Notes under the pieces: model-generated
Seen by the model: only the letters and a program-made list of their open reading frames with translations
What the model was told of the DNA's origin: nothing
The model's database searches: none
Origin: Phytophthora colocasiae
Lineage: Eukaryota > Oomycota > Peronosporomycetes > Peronosporales > Peronosporaceae
Length of the DNA: 64,000 nucleotides
Direction of reading: 5' to 3'
NCBI GenBank assembly: GCA_018806915.1
Contig: JAGKQI010000028.1
Span: forward strand, 248,001-312,000
Made by a program: the position numbers and the translations under genes
In this document: positions 1-11,020 of the stretch, piece by piece
How positions within the stretch are numbered: the first letter of the stretch is position 1
How the letters are laid out: each line of letters starts with the position of its first letter

Positions 1-1371
1 TCTGTTGTCGTACTCTGTGCGAATCACCTCCACAGTATCCTTCGTTATGCCAAATAACCGTGTACTGGAATCCCAACTCATTTCAAAACCTTGGTCTAAC
101 GCCAATCCAGGTGAAAACAAGTTGCATCCAGCCCCAGGAACGTAGAGCACATTCTCCACCAACAAAAACACCATTTGTTCATCAATCAGTGTCGATAAAA
201 TCACTGTACCAAAGCCCTCTGCCTTGGCATCGACACCGTCGGCGAACCCAGAAATGCTTGGGTTCCATTCACTGTCATCCATGCCGTGGAGTGTAGTGAA
301 ATACTCCTTACAGGCGGTAATGCGTGCGTTTGTACCCGTATCAAAATACCACAGACCCGGGTCATAGTTCCTTTGCCATCTTGCGCACTACTTCACCAAT
401 GACCACCTCTCGTTTCTCGACATCTTCAGCGACTTCACTTTCCGCTTGATGTGTTTCATCCTCAGCTGCTGCGACTTTGTCGCCTGATCGTGCGTATTTC
501 GCTTGAGCCTTTTTCCGTCCGCTTGGTTTCTCTTCGTCTTCCAGTTTCGGACAATCACTTTTGTAGTGACCCATTTCACCACAGTTGAAGCACTTAATCT
601 CGGTCTTACTGGTCTTCGACTTTGATTCGCTCTTCGAGCTCTGCTTCTTTGGTCCTTGCTGAGATGCGCTCTTTGAGCTCTGACTCTTCTTGCCAGACTT
701 GTTTCCAAAGGCGTTTCCTTCCCAGTCTTTATTCCTTGCCTCAGCCGTCAAGATTAGCTCTCGAACCAGCTCCGGCGTGTATTAGCCATGTTTGAACTAA
801 ATAGTACTTTTCTACGAAGCTCATCGTAACACGTCTGTGCTGGAAGGCTTCGCAGCATCTTGTCCACCATCTGCAAGTCATTCACGGGCGCTCCCAGGTC
901 CACAAGCTTGTTCTTTATGTCGAACAACTTGTACAGGTGACTGCGAAAGTCGTCCTTTCCGCGCAGATGAGACTTGTGGAGCTCGCACTGCAGGCGATAC
1001 ACCTTCTGCGCAGTCATGGCGGGATTGGTCTTGCCTTCGTAGATGTCGACGAGCTCAGCCCACATCTTCGTACCAGTCTCCTTCATCATGACTTGCTTGG
1101 CAAGCTTCATAGACAGTGATCCCTGGATCAAAATCTTGATCTTGGCTTGCTTTTTCTTGAATTCACCCTTCTTCTCGTCGTCCCAGTTCTCGTCCTTCAC
1201 CTCCTTGCCGAGCACTATCTCGTCTAGAAGGCTCTTCTCGAACGCATTCATCATAGCGTGCTTGTAGAACGTCCAATCTTCTCCATTCCAGCGCACAGGA
1301 GTCCCAGAAGATCCAATCTTGAAGGACTTGCGCTTGGACTTGCCGTCGTCTGAGTCGGAGGAAGATGACAT
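1..1371 (-). pseudogene. Copia A gag and protease, frameshifted
   Basis: Gag starts with ATG at 1371 and reads about 200 residues of a UBN2/Retrotran_gag type capsid domain. A one-base loss near 784-788 breaks the frame. The following segment (about 751-362) is Lys/Ser-rich and has a CX2CX4HX4C zinc knuckle (CFNCGEMGHYKSDC). A second break near 375 precedes the protease segment, whose active site reads YFDTGTNA. The protease frame is then open to the window edge. The homologous Copia B protein gives the same order, which supports the frame assignments. The product would be capsid plus the protease that matures it. Confidence 0.85.
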
Positions 1372-1425
1372 TGCTACTGCTCTTGATTCTCTTACGATCG
1401 TGTTCTCTTGGACGCAACGTGGTTT

Positions 1426-1439
1426 GGGCTCATAACCCT
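1426..1439 (-). other. Primer-binding site, half initiator tRNA-Met type
   Basis: The minus strand reads AGGGTTATGAGCCC at the inner LTR edge. This is the complement of the anticodon arm of eukaryotic initiator tRNA-Met (GGGCUCAUAACCCU), the internal half-tRNA primer known for Drosophila copia. The same 14 bases follow the 5' LTR of Copia B. Confidence 0.8.
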
Positions 1440-1608
1440 AACGGAGTGAGCACTGGGAGATGTCTTAATGCAAAGACGTCAACTTGTTAGATAGAAGGTA
1501 AATCTGAGACTGACATACAACTAAGTGCCGCGGGACGCGGACTTTCTACCATCACTCTTGCAACGGCAACTTCAACTTCTGTAGCAAAAGTGGGTACACT
1601 TTCCAACA
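1439..1608 (-). repeat. 5' LTR of Copia A
   Basis: On the minus strand it starts TGTTGGAAAG and ends CGTTA, directly before the primer-binding site. The start matches the LTR start of Copia B (TGTTGGAAAC), although the rest differs. Length is 170 bp, close to the 179 bp of Copia B. The inner boundary is set by the PBS and the outer one by the TGTTGG start. Confidence 0.75.
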
Positions 1609-1879
1609 GCATCGGCCCTGCTAAAGCTGAGAGAGATTTGAGCTTCGGTTAAGTAGCTCAGGAGAAAGAAAACAATCACTCGGAGGTATTGTCTGGAAAT
1701 CGCTGTCGGCAGCTACTCATGTAATGCAAGGACCTAATGCTGAAATATAACAATTATTGGTAAAACTAGTATTATGAGGGGACGAGAAAAAACTTTTCGG
1801 ATTATCACTTCTTCTCGAATGAACTATCGGAAGAAAAGCGCATCTTATGCGACGATTTCATTAGCGAAACATCATCGGA
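1609..1879. other. Spacer with no recognisable gene
   Basis: AT-richer spacer between the Copia A LTR and the 3' end of gene S. I see no coding signal, repeat or RNA gene in it. Confidence 0.5.
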
Positions 1880-2507
1880 TCATGAAAAGATCTGACGTAG
1901 TGGTGGTGGTGGAGGTGTACGTGCTAGATCGAGTGGTTGCAGTACCCTGCGATTATCCATCAAATAGCCGGTCCGAGCAAGACGTTGGTTTCGAGGCGCT
2001 GCAGCAAAATTGGCTTGCATGAAGGGTTCGACTTCGAGTCGAGTGATCTGCTCGAAGATGTTCACATATTGAGTCATAGTGTTCGGGGCAAGCACAACAA
2101 TCCCGAATCGACCACCCGCCACTTGTGCAAGACGCGTCACAATATCATCAGCAAGCGACGCTGCTGTTGGAGGAAATGTCCTCAGCCACCCTGGTCTCGC
2201 CGGTGGGTTCGGAGCACCATCATTTACGATTGCCCTCGCTACAAACTCTTGCAATGCCTCCAGATTCCAATCCAGGATGACAGCCAGATCGTCTTTAATA
2301 ATGTTTTCCTCCAACTACATTCATATCCAAACATACGACCATGTGAGTCTTGGTTTTCATACACACTACAGTGAAGTGTAGTACCTGAGGGTCCCCATAC
2401 GATGCCTCCGCTGACAGGTCCATCGCCACTCGCTTCTTCGCCTTCTTTCCTCTCTGTCGATCTTCCGGCTCGTTCTTTGATGGTCGTTTCCTTTCGCGAC
2501 CTACCAT
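1880..2507 (-). CDS. Small two-exon protein of unknown function (gene S)
   Basis: Exon 1 runs from ATG at 2507 to 2385 (41 codons, rich in Lys/Arg/Glu). A 70-bp intron (2384-2315) starts GTACTAC and ends GAATGTAG. Exon 2 (2314-1880) continues in phase with LEENIIKDDLAVILDWN, giving about 185 residues. A diverged duplicate at 60098 has the same exon junction and a 73-bp intron, which supports the splice model. The core shared by both copies is about 85 residues around FVARAIV, PNPPARPGWLRTFPPT and LAQVAGGRFG. I do not recognise the family, and no signal peptide or membrane segment is visible. The C-terminus is basic and proline-rich. It is divergent from remnant X/Y at 2640. Confidence 0.6.
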
Positions 2508-2639
2508 CCTGTCTCGGAAATGAAAGGAGGAAAGAAATGGGAAAGGGAGAGCGTTCTTTTAGCGGATTCGATCAATCAAACGAAAACCACGAGGAGAATG
2601 AACGTACCGGGCTTTGCAGTAGCTAGCAAATTGTAAAGT

Positions 2640-3249
2640 GAGCGTTCTAGACAATCAACACTGCCTATAGTTTTCAGTAAAGTTCTCTTGCTGATGGCAG
2701 CAAGAGAGGGAACATGTACGGCCACCAGTGATATCTGGCAGCCTGCTCTATCAACCTGCTCTATCAAGAATCCTGACAGTTTCATCGTACCCAGTTTCAC
2801 TGGTTCCGAAGTCACCAATGAACCAATGCTGATTGAGTCAGGTACTGCTTGTCTGGGGGAAACACTGATTGCGCTAGAACTCAGTCTGTGGTCATCACTG
2901 GTATTCACAGAGAATGGTCAAGAGAAACGTCTCCTCAGTAACGTGAAAAGCGGGGCGCGCTTGCAACAGGTCAGTTGCCTCCTCCTTGGCGCCCTACGTT
3001 CTCGGGTGCGCTTGACACGTCCCAGTTCGACCGCGAGTTCACAGATATGCCTGTTGTGAGTCCGGACAACCACGTGCGCGGTATGGCGATGGCTATGGGA
3101 CGACGACCCGGTGCCAACGCGGTAGCAGTCTGACGGGAAACGATCCGTTCAAGGGCTTCACGTACACGGAGGATTCGTATCTGCAGGACGGCCTTCCGGG
3201 CCGCAGCCCTGCACGAGGAAGCGGCCGCGTGCGGCACCACAACATGTAA
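2640..3249 (+). pseudogene. Remnant X/Y of a host gene, last exon frameshifted
   Basis: The 3' part (about 2975-3249) encodes a C-terminal tail with QFDREFTDMPVVSPDN, RGMAMAMGRRPG and FTYTEDSYLQDGLPGRSP, ending GRVRHHNM. It is preceded by a plausible acceptor (gtcag at 2970-2974). A diverged copy on the minus strand at about 26212-25945 reads the same peptide. Against that copy this one has an insertion near 3006-3016 and lacks 4 bp near 3120, so the frame breaks. The upstream part X (2640-2970) is conserved at 26220-26360 and 59797-60005 but shows no convincing coding frame; it may be intron or UTR. I do not recognise the protein. Confidence 0.45.
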
Positions 3250-3578
3250 CAAGGTCGGTGTCGTACAAAAAAACAAAGGATGGAAGCGGGAGTCAATAGC
3301 ACAGGAGGGAAAGAAAGAAGGTTGGAGAATTCGAGGCGACAAGAGCATTGGGTTGCGTGCGTATTGATACAATGCTTACGACTCGATCGAGGGGCGAGAA
3401 GTGCAGGAGTGAGACACCCTCAGACTGTAGGGACAGAAGAGAAGGCAAGGTGGGGTTTGTACATATATTCGCTGATCTTCCGCTGCTAACGTCAATTAGA
3501 GAAAAGTTTTTGAGCATTCCGTCATGGAGACAACATAGGGGCGAACACTCGAACGGACATAGGAAGTCGTTAGCATAG

Positions 3579-4684
3579 CTAAGTAACATCAATGTACCTC
3601 ACTGAAAAACGAAACCATGGAGACAAGGTAGGGTTCGCCTCAAATTGGCTTGCCAGGACTCGAAAGAGCCGTTGAAACAGTGCTGGTGAGTCGCTGTCGA
3701 AGTGCGTCCCAGCCAGGTGGTTCCTCTCGACACGGTGAACGTACCAGATTCCACGTCGGAGTTCAGAGAAGTTGGCACTATCCGTTGGATCCAGTTGTGT
3801 CTGCCTTCTTGGGCTGATGTGCATCTCATCTTCCAAGTGCAAATCCACAGACGCTTTCGTTGTGGCTGGGAGCGTTTCCAACGAAGAGGACGAGGATGTG
3901 GACGCAGTCGATTCCGTGTCACTGTCGTTGTCGATTGCTGAAGCCCACGGCCGTAGCATGGAGTGGAGATTCACGGCACCATCATTTTCACCCCACAGAG
4001 TTCGATTAAAGCCATCGAAGATCATGTGGAGAGAGCGAACGTGTCGCCTCATGACCAGCACAAGAGCGTAAAGAGAAGGGATCGAGGCGTAATCCAGAGC
4101 TTGAAGACGTCGTCGCAGCACCGGAAGAGAAAGTAACACGACCAACACCGACAAGCTCGTCAAGGCAGCGTTTCTACTGAAAACGCCAATAGTAGCAGCA
4201 ATTGTCAAGACACCTACACAAACCACAAGCGCAATTTCAACCCGAGGTATCGTTACATGGCTGGATGTTGCCATGGACACGAGGAAGATCTTGTCCATGT
4301 GGATTAACCGTGCATTACGCTCCATTCGCTCTCTTGGAAGGATATTGAAGACCGCCAGGTCAGTTGAACTGTTGATTCGCCCATAAGGTGACAAAATCTC
4401 TCGAAATGAGCTCACACACTGCCATTGAGGCATCCGAAAGTCAAAGACTTGACTGAACATTGGCCAATCTGTGTGCAACTTAAACCAAACGCCCAGTACA
4501 GCTCCAATGAAGTGTCCGAGTGAATACGGTACCATTTGAAGGTCGTTGAGCCCGAAGAGATGCGTCACAGTCGAACCAGTAAGAGGACCAGCGATGGAGA
4601 CCAAACTGACAACCCAGCGATGATCGCTTCCGACCTGAAAGAAGTCGATACATAAGAGTTGATACAGTTCCAGAGCGGTGGTTT
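3579..4684 (-). pseudogene. 5'-truncated lipase-like pseudogene (L)
   Basis: The frame is open for about 350 residues and aligns with the C-terminal two thirds of the lipase at 17347-18861. Shared blocks include SIAGPLTGSTVTHLFG, the INSSTDLAVFN segment, RNARLIHMDKIFLVS, a hydrophobic stretch, ENDGAVNLHSMLRPW and WYVHRVERNHLAGTHFDSD. Homology starts abruptly at about 4684, just after the position where the nucleophile elbow would lie. The GHSFG motif, the N-terminus and a start codon are therefore missing, and it cannot be an active hydrolase. The duplicate L' (19485-25800) is truncated at nearly the same point, so both come from one already truncated ancestor. Its site ctcgtcaagg (about 4159) is the empty target corresponding to the Copia B insertion in L'. 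Confidence 0.75.
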
Positions 4685-4904
4685 GCCACGCGGGAGTGTA
4701 TCATGGCTGTTTACCACGCAAACGTCGTGATTTTGTGCGGAAGCAGTGGATGATGGACTTCAATCTAACCCCATATATAGGCGCGTCACTACTGTAGCAC
4801 GAGAGATCGTTGTCACTTCAGTCAATAGCTGGTCGAGTGCCATTAATTGGTCAGATTCTGTCATGACTATTGGCCAATAGCTCGCTGCAAAAAACAGAAA
4901 GTTT

Positions 4905-4920
4905 CCTCATTCGAGAATTT
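4905..4920 (+). promoter_or_regulatory. Oomycete Inr/FPR-type core promoter of the CRN gene
   Basis: CCTCATTCGAGAATTT matches 13 of 16 positions of the oomycete core promoter consensus GCTCATTYYNCAWTTT (initiator plus flanking promoter region). It lies 25-40 nt upstream of the CRN start codon at 4945, the usual distance. Confidence 0.6.
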
Positions 4921-4944
4921 GTCGCCTTAACACATTAAGGAAAG

Positions 4945-7475
4945 ATGGTGGAGCTGGAACTGTTCTGCGCCCTGGTTGGTGCACAAGAGGATATGCTTTC
5001 TGTCAAACTCGATGAGAACGAGTCGGTGGCCACCTTGAAGAATGAAATCAAGAAGAAGAAGGAGAACGTTTTAAAGGGAGTGGATGCCAACAACCTGCAG
5101 CTCTTCTTGGCGAAAACGAAGGACGGCAAAAGATGGCTACCAGACGATGACCCTGCTGCACTAGAGCTGTACCGGGGAATAACTAGCGACAGCATAAAGT
5201 CTTTGACCAGTGAAAAGAAGGTTTTGCCCACAAAGACGTTGAAGCACTGGCTGTTTGAAACGAGCAAGATGCCACAGCCATCTACTGACCAGATTCACGT
5301 GTTGGTAGTGTATCCGAAAGGGGTTAATGTCGAGCACGACAGGTTGACTGTACCGAAGGGTCCTGCCGTGAATATCTCTTCATGTGAGGATCTCTTGGTG
5401 TTCTTGGAAGGTGAAATGACCAACAAGGAGAACATTATGCCGAGCCCTCACATTTTGGACCCTGACAGCTTGCAGTTTCGATTGGTTGGAAGACAAGAGG
5501 CGATTGAGACCGCAGCGAGTTGCTTCCGCAAAATTATTGAGGCTAGTCGCACCAGAAGATCAGACCGCACACACCGGCCCATACCAGTTTGTTCTGGAAT
5601 TTCAGGTTTGGGGAAAACGCGTATGCTGGAAGAAGGCGGAATGATCTTGAAAGAATTGGGGCTGGACCCCGAACATATCGCCCACGTGATTGTTTCGTAC
5701 GGTGCCGGGTTCAGTCCGAACCCCGTCGAGCAGTCAATGTCGATCCAGGCGTCTTTCTCATGGCGGCTTTTGTATCGGTTTTTCCTCGACAATAATTGCG
5801 GATTTTCATTTGCTGACTGGTTTCAGTTCCGACTGCCTTGTAATGGACATGAGTTGACATTGAGTACGGCCATTAGCGTCATCAAGCTTAAGTTACGTCA
5901 GAGAGTGCACGGACAAGAGGGATTGTACTTGTTTCTTGGCATCGATGAGTACCAGAGAATTGAAGAAGTAGGAGCTTCTCGAAGGAATCCGAATACGTCA
6001 ATCCTGCGTGAACTCGTGGACGCTATAGGAGATTTACTGTGTATTCAGTCGGTGGGTCTGGTTGTGCTGCCGATGTTTGCAGGGACGGATTTGGGCATCA
6101 TTGCAATGGATTCAATTGCCAATACATCGTGTTATATGACCGAGCGGCTACCGATGACCCTGTTGACATTGGGTGAAGTGATCATGTGTGTGGAGAGCAA
6201 CGCAGAATTTGCCATGTTCCTGCGAAATACCCAGATTCATCGCCATTTGTTCTCGTTCGGAGGTGTTCCACGATGGGTGGTTGAATACCTACTGGAATTG
6301 AAGAAGTACTCGCAGCCAGACGGTGAAAACACCAGCAAGTGTTTCGAGAAAATCAGCGAAACTACGTGGTATCTTATGCAAACTCAATAGAAACTCGTCG
6401 GCTCATCCGTTTGGCCGCCTTTGCCGTATCAATCAACAAGTTGCGGAAGGTGCACCGTTCGATGCGGACTTGAAGTGGTCACAACTTCGAGATTCTGCGC
6501 TCTGCCTGCTCAATCCATGCAGAACTAGCGCAAATTGCGATGTTCAAGTCCCCTATGGCTTGTTGCAGTTCATCGCCGATACCAAGTTTCCGTTTGAAAC
6601 TACCGCAGAGATATCGTTTGCGAAGGCTTTACAGGATATGAAGAAGCTGGTGGATGCAAAACTGTTCGACCTTGAACCGTGGCAGTCGTGGGAGAAATTT
6701 GGTGCTTGTTTCTATGCGGTGAGAATCAATGCATTGTTGGTGCTTGGGCGCTCTACTGTGACATAAAGAGCTTCTTCCTGGCGCACTGATGGACAAGGAC
6801 ACGTGTGAGATTTCCGTGAAACTTGCTCCGTCAAAAGTGTTTCAGTGTGCAGAACAATTTGGTACGTCAACGCCCAAAGCTGTCTCACATAAAGACTACC
6901 GTTCGTACCGGAATGACTGGACGTCGAGTGGCAGCATCATTGTAAATGGAGTTAGTAGAACTGGCGTCGACATTTTCTTCGCTCTGAAGGACGCTCTCTC
7001 TGGAAACTTGATAGTCTTTGTCGACCAACGGAAACGAGAACTTGGTAAATTTCAGCCAAGCTCAGCTAAGCAGTATCTTCGCAGGCTGAGGAAATACCGT
7101 CCTGCATTTCTCGGGAAAGACACGCGTTTGGTGGGAGGGATTATGAATTGTGTAACCCCGTCAAACCTTCAGACTGATGTTGTGCCGCATGATTGCTTCC
7201 TCTTGACTCGAGACGAGACTGAGCGGTTCTATGGAGCATTAGCGTATCATCCAGCGTGTTCACCCTTCGTCCTAATCAATTCGGCTAACAAAACAGCTCT
7301 CATGTCGGTGCTCATTGGCAGCAAGGCCCATAAAGAAAAAACCGCTGAAGAGATCATGAGGAAGAGGATGGAACCAAGTGGGGGATTTACCGATTACGAT
7401 GCACTGCGTTCACGTTTCAAATCCATGAAGTTGGAAGTTGAGATTGATACTGAAAATGCAGTTTTGTCTGGTTAG
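4945..7475 (+). CDS. Crinkler (CRN) effector with P-loop NTPase and putative nuclease-like C-terminus, frame broken twice
   Basis: The ATG at 4945 starts a typical CRN header: a ubiquitin-like N-terminus (MVELELFCALVGAQ), LQLFLAK at residues 51-57 and HVLVVYPK at 118-125. A P-loop NTPase follows, with Walker A GISGLGKT at about 218-225 and a Walker B-like LFLGIDEYQ near 330. The first frame stops at 6390. Homologous-looking sequence continues in a second frame (about 6345-6766) and a third (about 6762-7475). The last part contains GVDIFFAL and NLIVFVDQRKRE, which resembles the restriction-endonuclease-like domain found after the NTPase in many CRN proteins; that assignment is tentative. CRN proteins are secreted by oomycetes and act inside host plant cells, often in the nucleus. 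No clear signal peptide is seen. The two breaks could be real, unrecognised introns or sequence errors. Confidence 0.85.
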
Positions 7476-7695
7476 CTGCAGGAGCATTTTAAGCTTCTAA
7501 GAAATTCTGCTCACAAGCTCACAACCATACAGACAGAAGCCTTGTTGTCCGTCTTCAACATGTACTCGTTGACGGCGACCAAAATATTGGACGTCCAACA
7601 CAGCATGACGCTATCGTAAAAGCATACGCACATTTTCTTGTATTCGTGACGATCTCAATACGATAAGGATATTACTAGCTAGCAGGACTCATTGT

Positions 7696-9162
7696 CTATA
7701 GAGTAGCACTGTCCTCTTGGTGCCGTGTGCGTTCAAGAGCACTGACGGCAGTAGGGGAGCTGTTGGATCGTCGACGGGATGGCTCCTCATCTTCTTCTGC
7801 TGCTTCTGTCCGCTGGTCACTAATTCCTTCCTCAAGAGCGACCTCTTCCGTCTTGACGTGATCATCATCTTGTGGGTTGGCCATGACAACGTCCGCATCT
7901 GATTCCTTCTTCTCTGGTAGCTGAAGCTCTGGTAATTTGTCCTTATCAGAGCTATCAAGGAACTCCACTGACGTCGTAGCTGTACTGACATTTGACTCGA
8001 GATCAATCTCCTCCATGTCGTCGTCCTCATCATCAATCACAAAGCGTGGCACCCGTGGGTTATTGTGTGCCATGGGCGTGGGACTTCCTTCCGAGGACGA
8101 AGTGTCTCCGAAACCTGATGAGTTGCGTCCTTTACGCGCTCTACCAGTGGATTCTCCACCTCGTTGCAGCATGTAGTCTCGGTAGGACGGCATAAAGTTG
8201 TGATAGGCGTCTGCTAAAATGTCCGACAGACTCAGCACTTCCTTCATGTTGTTCAGCACTTCCGAGTCCGGTAGTCGATCCAGATTCTTCTTGAATTGAC
8301 TCGAGTTGAACGCCAGCAAGTGCACAACAGCAAAGAGAACCATCTCCACACACAGGATAAAATCCTTCCAGGCGAACGTCTGCTCATTGGTGATCCCCGG
8401 GATAAAATCCAGCAGACTGTTCTGCCAGAACGTCAAGAAGACAACACTTTTCACCGCGAAGAACTTGAGTACGGGGTTAAATGGCTGCAGAATATGTTTC
8501 GTAGCCAAGTAGAAGATCCACAGACCGTAGAGCGCCAGTGAGTACGAGATATTATAAACGACCGCGAGGATCAACTGGTACGCGAGTGTATGGTACTTGC
8601 CACAAGCCAGCATCACCAGGGATAGAGCTGCAAATACCGGTTTCACAAAGACAAACTGAATGGTGGCTCGCTTGCACAGTCTCAGGAGTCTTCCATCTCG
8701 TCCCAAAGGGTTAAAGCAGCGGTTAATTGGCCACGGATGGCGGATATCCGGCTCGCTCTGCATCTTCAAGACGCAAACACCCTCTCCACCTGCGAAACTT
8801 AGTACTAGAGCCAGGAAACTGTAGACCACGAAGGCCTCGTAGCAGTCGCGGATCGAGTCGAAGTACAGCGCCTGATTCACGAATGTCAATGACATTAACG
8901 AGCCTAAAGCGTAGACTGGGACGACCACCAGGATGCGGACAATGTACCGCTGCAATTGCGGCCTGGAGTAGTGCGCCAAGTGCTGGATGATGTTGTAGAC
9001 GCTCAATAGAGTGGCCACCACGCAGCAGGCGAAGGCGATGAGAAGACTCAGAGCGCGATTAGTCTCTACCCAGTTGAGCGGGAGACCCAGTACTTGGCCG
9101 TCGCCTGTGGCGTTGCCTAACATGAGGCTGGACTCGTTGATGGCGTGCATTGGCGTGTCCAT
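7696..9162 (-). CDS. TMEM184/DUF300 family multi-pass membrane protein
   Basis: One uninterrupted frame encodes about 488 residues from ATG at 9162 (MDTPMHAINES). An in-frame GTG lies 15 codons upstream, but the ATG is preferred. About seven hydrophobic segments occupy the first 320 residues, with family features such as the YFDSIRDCYEAFVVYSFLAL segment, FVFVKPVFAALS and a QNSLLDFIPG loop. These are typical of the organic solute transporter-alpha/TMEM184 family (DUF300). The last 170 residues form a soluble Ser/Glu/Asp-rich tail (DDEDDDMEEIDLES). It is expected in the plasma or endosomal/vacuolar membrane. It is the only long host gene here without a break. It is convergent with the CRN gene and divergent from the isocitrate dehydrogenase copy. 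Confidence 0.85.
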   Translation of the reverse strand: MDTPMHAINESSLMLGNATGDGQVLGLPLNWVETNRALSLLIAFACCVVATLLSVYNIIQHLAHYSRPQLQRYIVRILVVVPVYALGSLMSLTFVNQALYFDSIRDCYEAFVVYSFLALVLSFAGGEGVCVLKMQSEPDIRHPWPINRCFNPLGRDGRLLRLCKRATIQFVFVKPVFAALSLVMLACGKYHTLAYQLILAVVYNISYSLALYGLWIFYLATKHILQPFNPVLKFFAVKSVVFLTFWQNSLLDFIPGITNEQTFAWKDFILCVEMVLFAVVHLLAFNSSQFKKNLDRLPDSEVLNNMKEVLSLSDILADAYHNFMPSYRDYMLQRGGESTGRARKGRNSSGFGDTSSSEGSPTPMAHNNPRVPRFVIDDEDDDMEEIDLESNVSTATTSVEFLDSSDKDKLPELQLPEKKESDADVVMANPQDDDHVKTEEVALEEGISDQRTEAAEEDEEPSRRRSNSSPTAVSALERTRHQEDSATL

Positions 9163-10399
9163 AGCTGCAGGACGAGGCACTGCAGGACGTCGAGAGGAAC
9201 TGGTCACTTACTTGGTAGAGAATGGAAGTGATCACTGATAATGGAGGTCCAATGCGGTTAAGTACGAGGGTTAATTCAATGTGATTGGTGGATAATCGAT
9301 TGATGAGATACATGATTGGCGGAAAAAAATAGAGCAAAGAAGAGGACGACGATGGATATCCAACGGCACACTTTTTGACATGTTGTAGCGGATGGCATGG
9401 GATCAGAGCGTAAGCAAGCTGCGACTGGACGGCCACCATGGTCGAAGGACGCGAAGAACATACCAAGGTGGCACTACTTCTATTGATATGTTGTACGTTT
9501 TCTTTGGTGGTTTTCAGCAGTGTGACTGAAGCATGACGCGCACTGAAATAAAGACCTGAGTTTACGGACTTCAGAATTTCGAAAGAGGACATTAACTGGA
9601 AGTAGTTGGGGTTTTAGTCGACTGGTGCTATTGGATAGGCCGGTATTTCCAGGGGATGGATGTCACCCGTTCCGTGGCTCTTGCAACTCCTGATATGCCC
9701 CATAAATTATGAGAGTTATCTTCGAACTGTACGAGCTAAGAGATCTTGTCACCGAGCCCGAGCAATAGCGCGGGGGTCATTTGAGCCAGTGCGCGCAAAA
9801 CAGACTCTTGTTCTTCATCGCTGCTGTCTTCGTTGTCTCTTGACGAGTTTGTTCATGGAAGCTGGAGAGCACTCCAATTGAACAATTGGATCTGCTGCAG
9901 TCAACGGTCATATATCCTCCACACTCTACGACGTGCCATGAAAAGAAATGAAACGACTTCAAGATGATAACTTAGGGCGTTAGGTGTAGCTTTCGAAGCA
10001 TTTTGGTCCCATTGTTCACTCATGTCCATGCTGGAATGTGAACGCCACGCCTCGTAAGTGGTAGAATGAATTTAAGTTCCTTCATTCGTGCAGCCAGCCG
10101 GTCGAAGGTTACGCAGCGGTGTCATTGCATGTGCCTTCATTTTTACCCAATAAAAGCTTGTCCCTGGAATACTGGAAGTTCAACTTCCAGATCTGGAACT
10201 CGCTCTTTTCCTCCCTTAAGTACGTTTTCAACATACGTAAGCGGCTCGATAGGACTTATCCCGGCGGTCTCGCATTGCGCTTCTCGCGACGGCACCTGGA
10301 ACTTTTTTCCTGGAGCTCTTTATTCACTCTTGCTTTTGCTGCCTCGTGCACACGTGAACCCACTCACCAACTACCGTTGAAGATCCTCCATCCGTCGTC
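9163..10399. other. Divergent intergenic region
   Basis: About 1.2 kb between two divergent genes, so it should hold both promoters. I found no ORF with coding features, no repeat shared with the rest of the window and no convincing full initiator motif. A minimal TCACTCT at 10324-10330 fits YCAYTYY upstream of the dehydrogenase start, but it is too degenerate to rely on. Confidence 0.4.
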
Positions 10400-10663
10400 A
10401 TGGGCACTGACATCCAGAAGATCCACGTAACCAATCCAGTGGTCGAACTCGATGGCGACGAGATGACTCGCATCATTTGGAAGGACATCCGTGAGAAGCT
10501 CATACTTCCGTTCCTCGACCTCAAGATCGAGTACTACGACCTGGGGCTCGAACACCGAGATGCCACCAATGACGAGGTGACTCTGGAGGCTGCACGCGCC
10601 ATCAAGAAGCACAACGTGGGCATCAAATGCGCCACCATCACGCCTGACGAGGCTCGAGTCGAA

Positions 10664-10991
10664 TGTCACGATAACTTCTCGATGAACAGCTGAAGAGCGT
10701 CGAAGCTACTACTAGCGGACTGCGAAGCAAGAAGCCAAGATTGCTAGACGCAGTCGTGCTCAGCAGATTGCTGTCGTGCTGCTTCCAGCTGTGATTTACC
10801 ATTGCGTTTTTCATGTTCGACAAGTAAGTTAGGAGAACAGATAACTGCAAAACAATCAGATCTCAATTTACCTTGTTCAAGAACAACTAGTTGATTGTTA
10901 ACGTCGACGGCAAGCTTGCCTGAGTCTTTCAACTACATTACTCCTCTGCTAGTGCTACCATCTACACAATAAGTGACGACTTATTGCGACA
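10664..10991 (+). repeat. 5' LTR of G1
   Basis: 328 bp, starting TGTCACGATAAC and ending TTATTGCGACA, with TGTC/GACA inverted ends. By reading it appears identical to the 3' LTR at 15999. I could not match the bases just inside it (tagtagagtttgc) to a tRNA 3' end, so the primer is unknown. Confidence 0.95.
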
Positions 10992-11020
10992 TAGTAGAGT
11001 TTGCAGTCCAACGACCAAGA

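Larger units (their letters stand above)
1..1608 (-). mobile_element. Ty1/Copia element A, 5' part, cut by window edge
   Basis: This is a minus-strand LTR retrotransposon. Reading leftward it shows a 5' LTR (1608 to 1439), a primer-binding site, gag with a zinc knuckle, and the start of the protease, where the window ends. Gag begins MSSSSDSDDGK, closely related to the gag of Copia B at 20183. The coding part carries at least two single-base frameshifts. Integrase, RT and the 3' LTR lie outside the window, so the target-site duplication cannot be checked. Confidence 0.9.

Noticed and set aside
10973..11020. In-frame ATG upstream of G1 gag beginning MTTYCDIVEF
   Set aside because: It lies in the LTR and the same start occurs at 16308 because the 3' LTR is a copy; ATG 11021 is the first inside the element.
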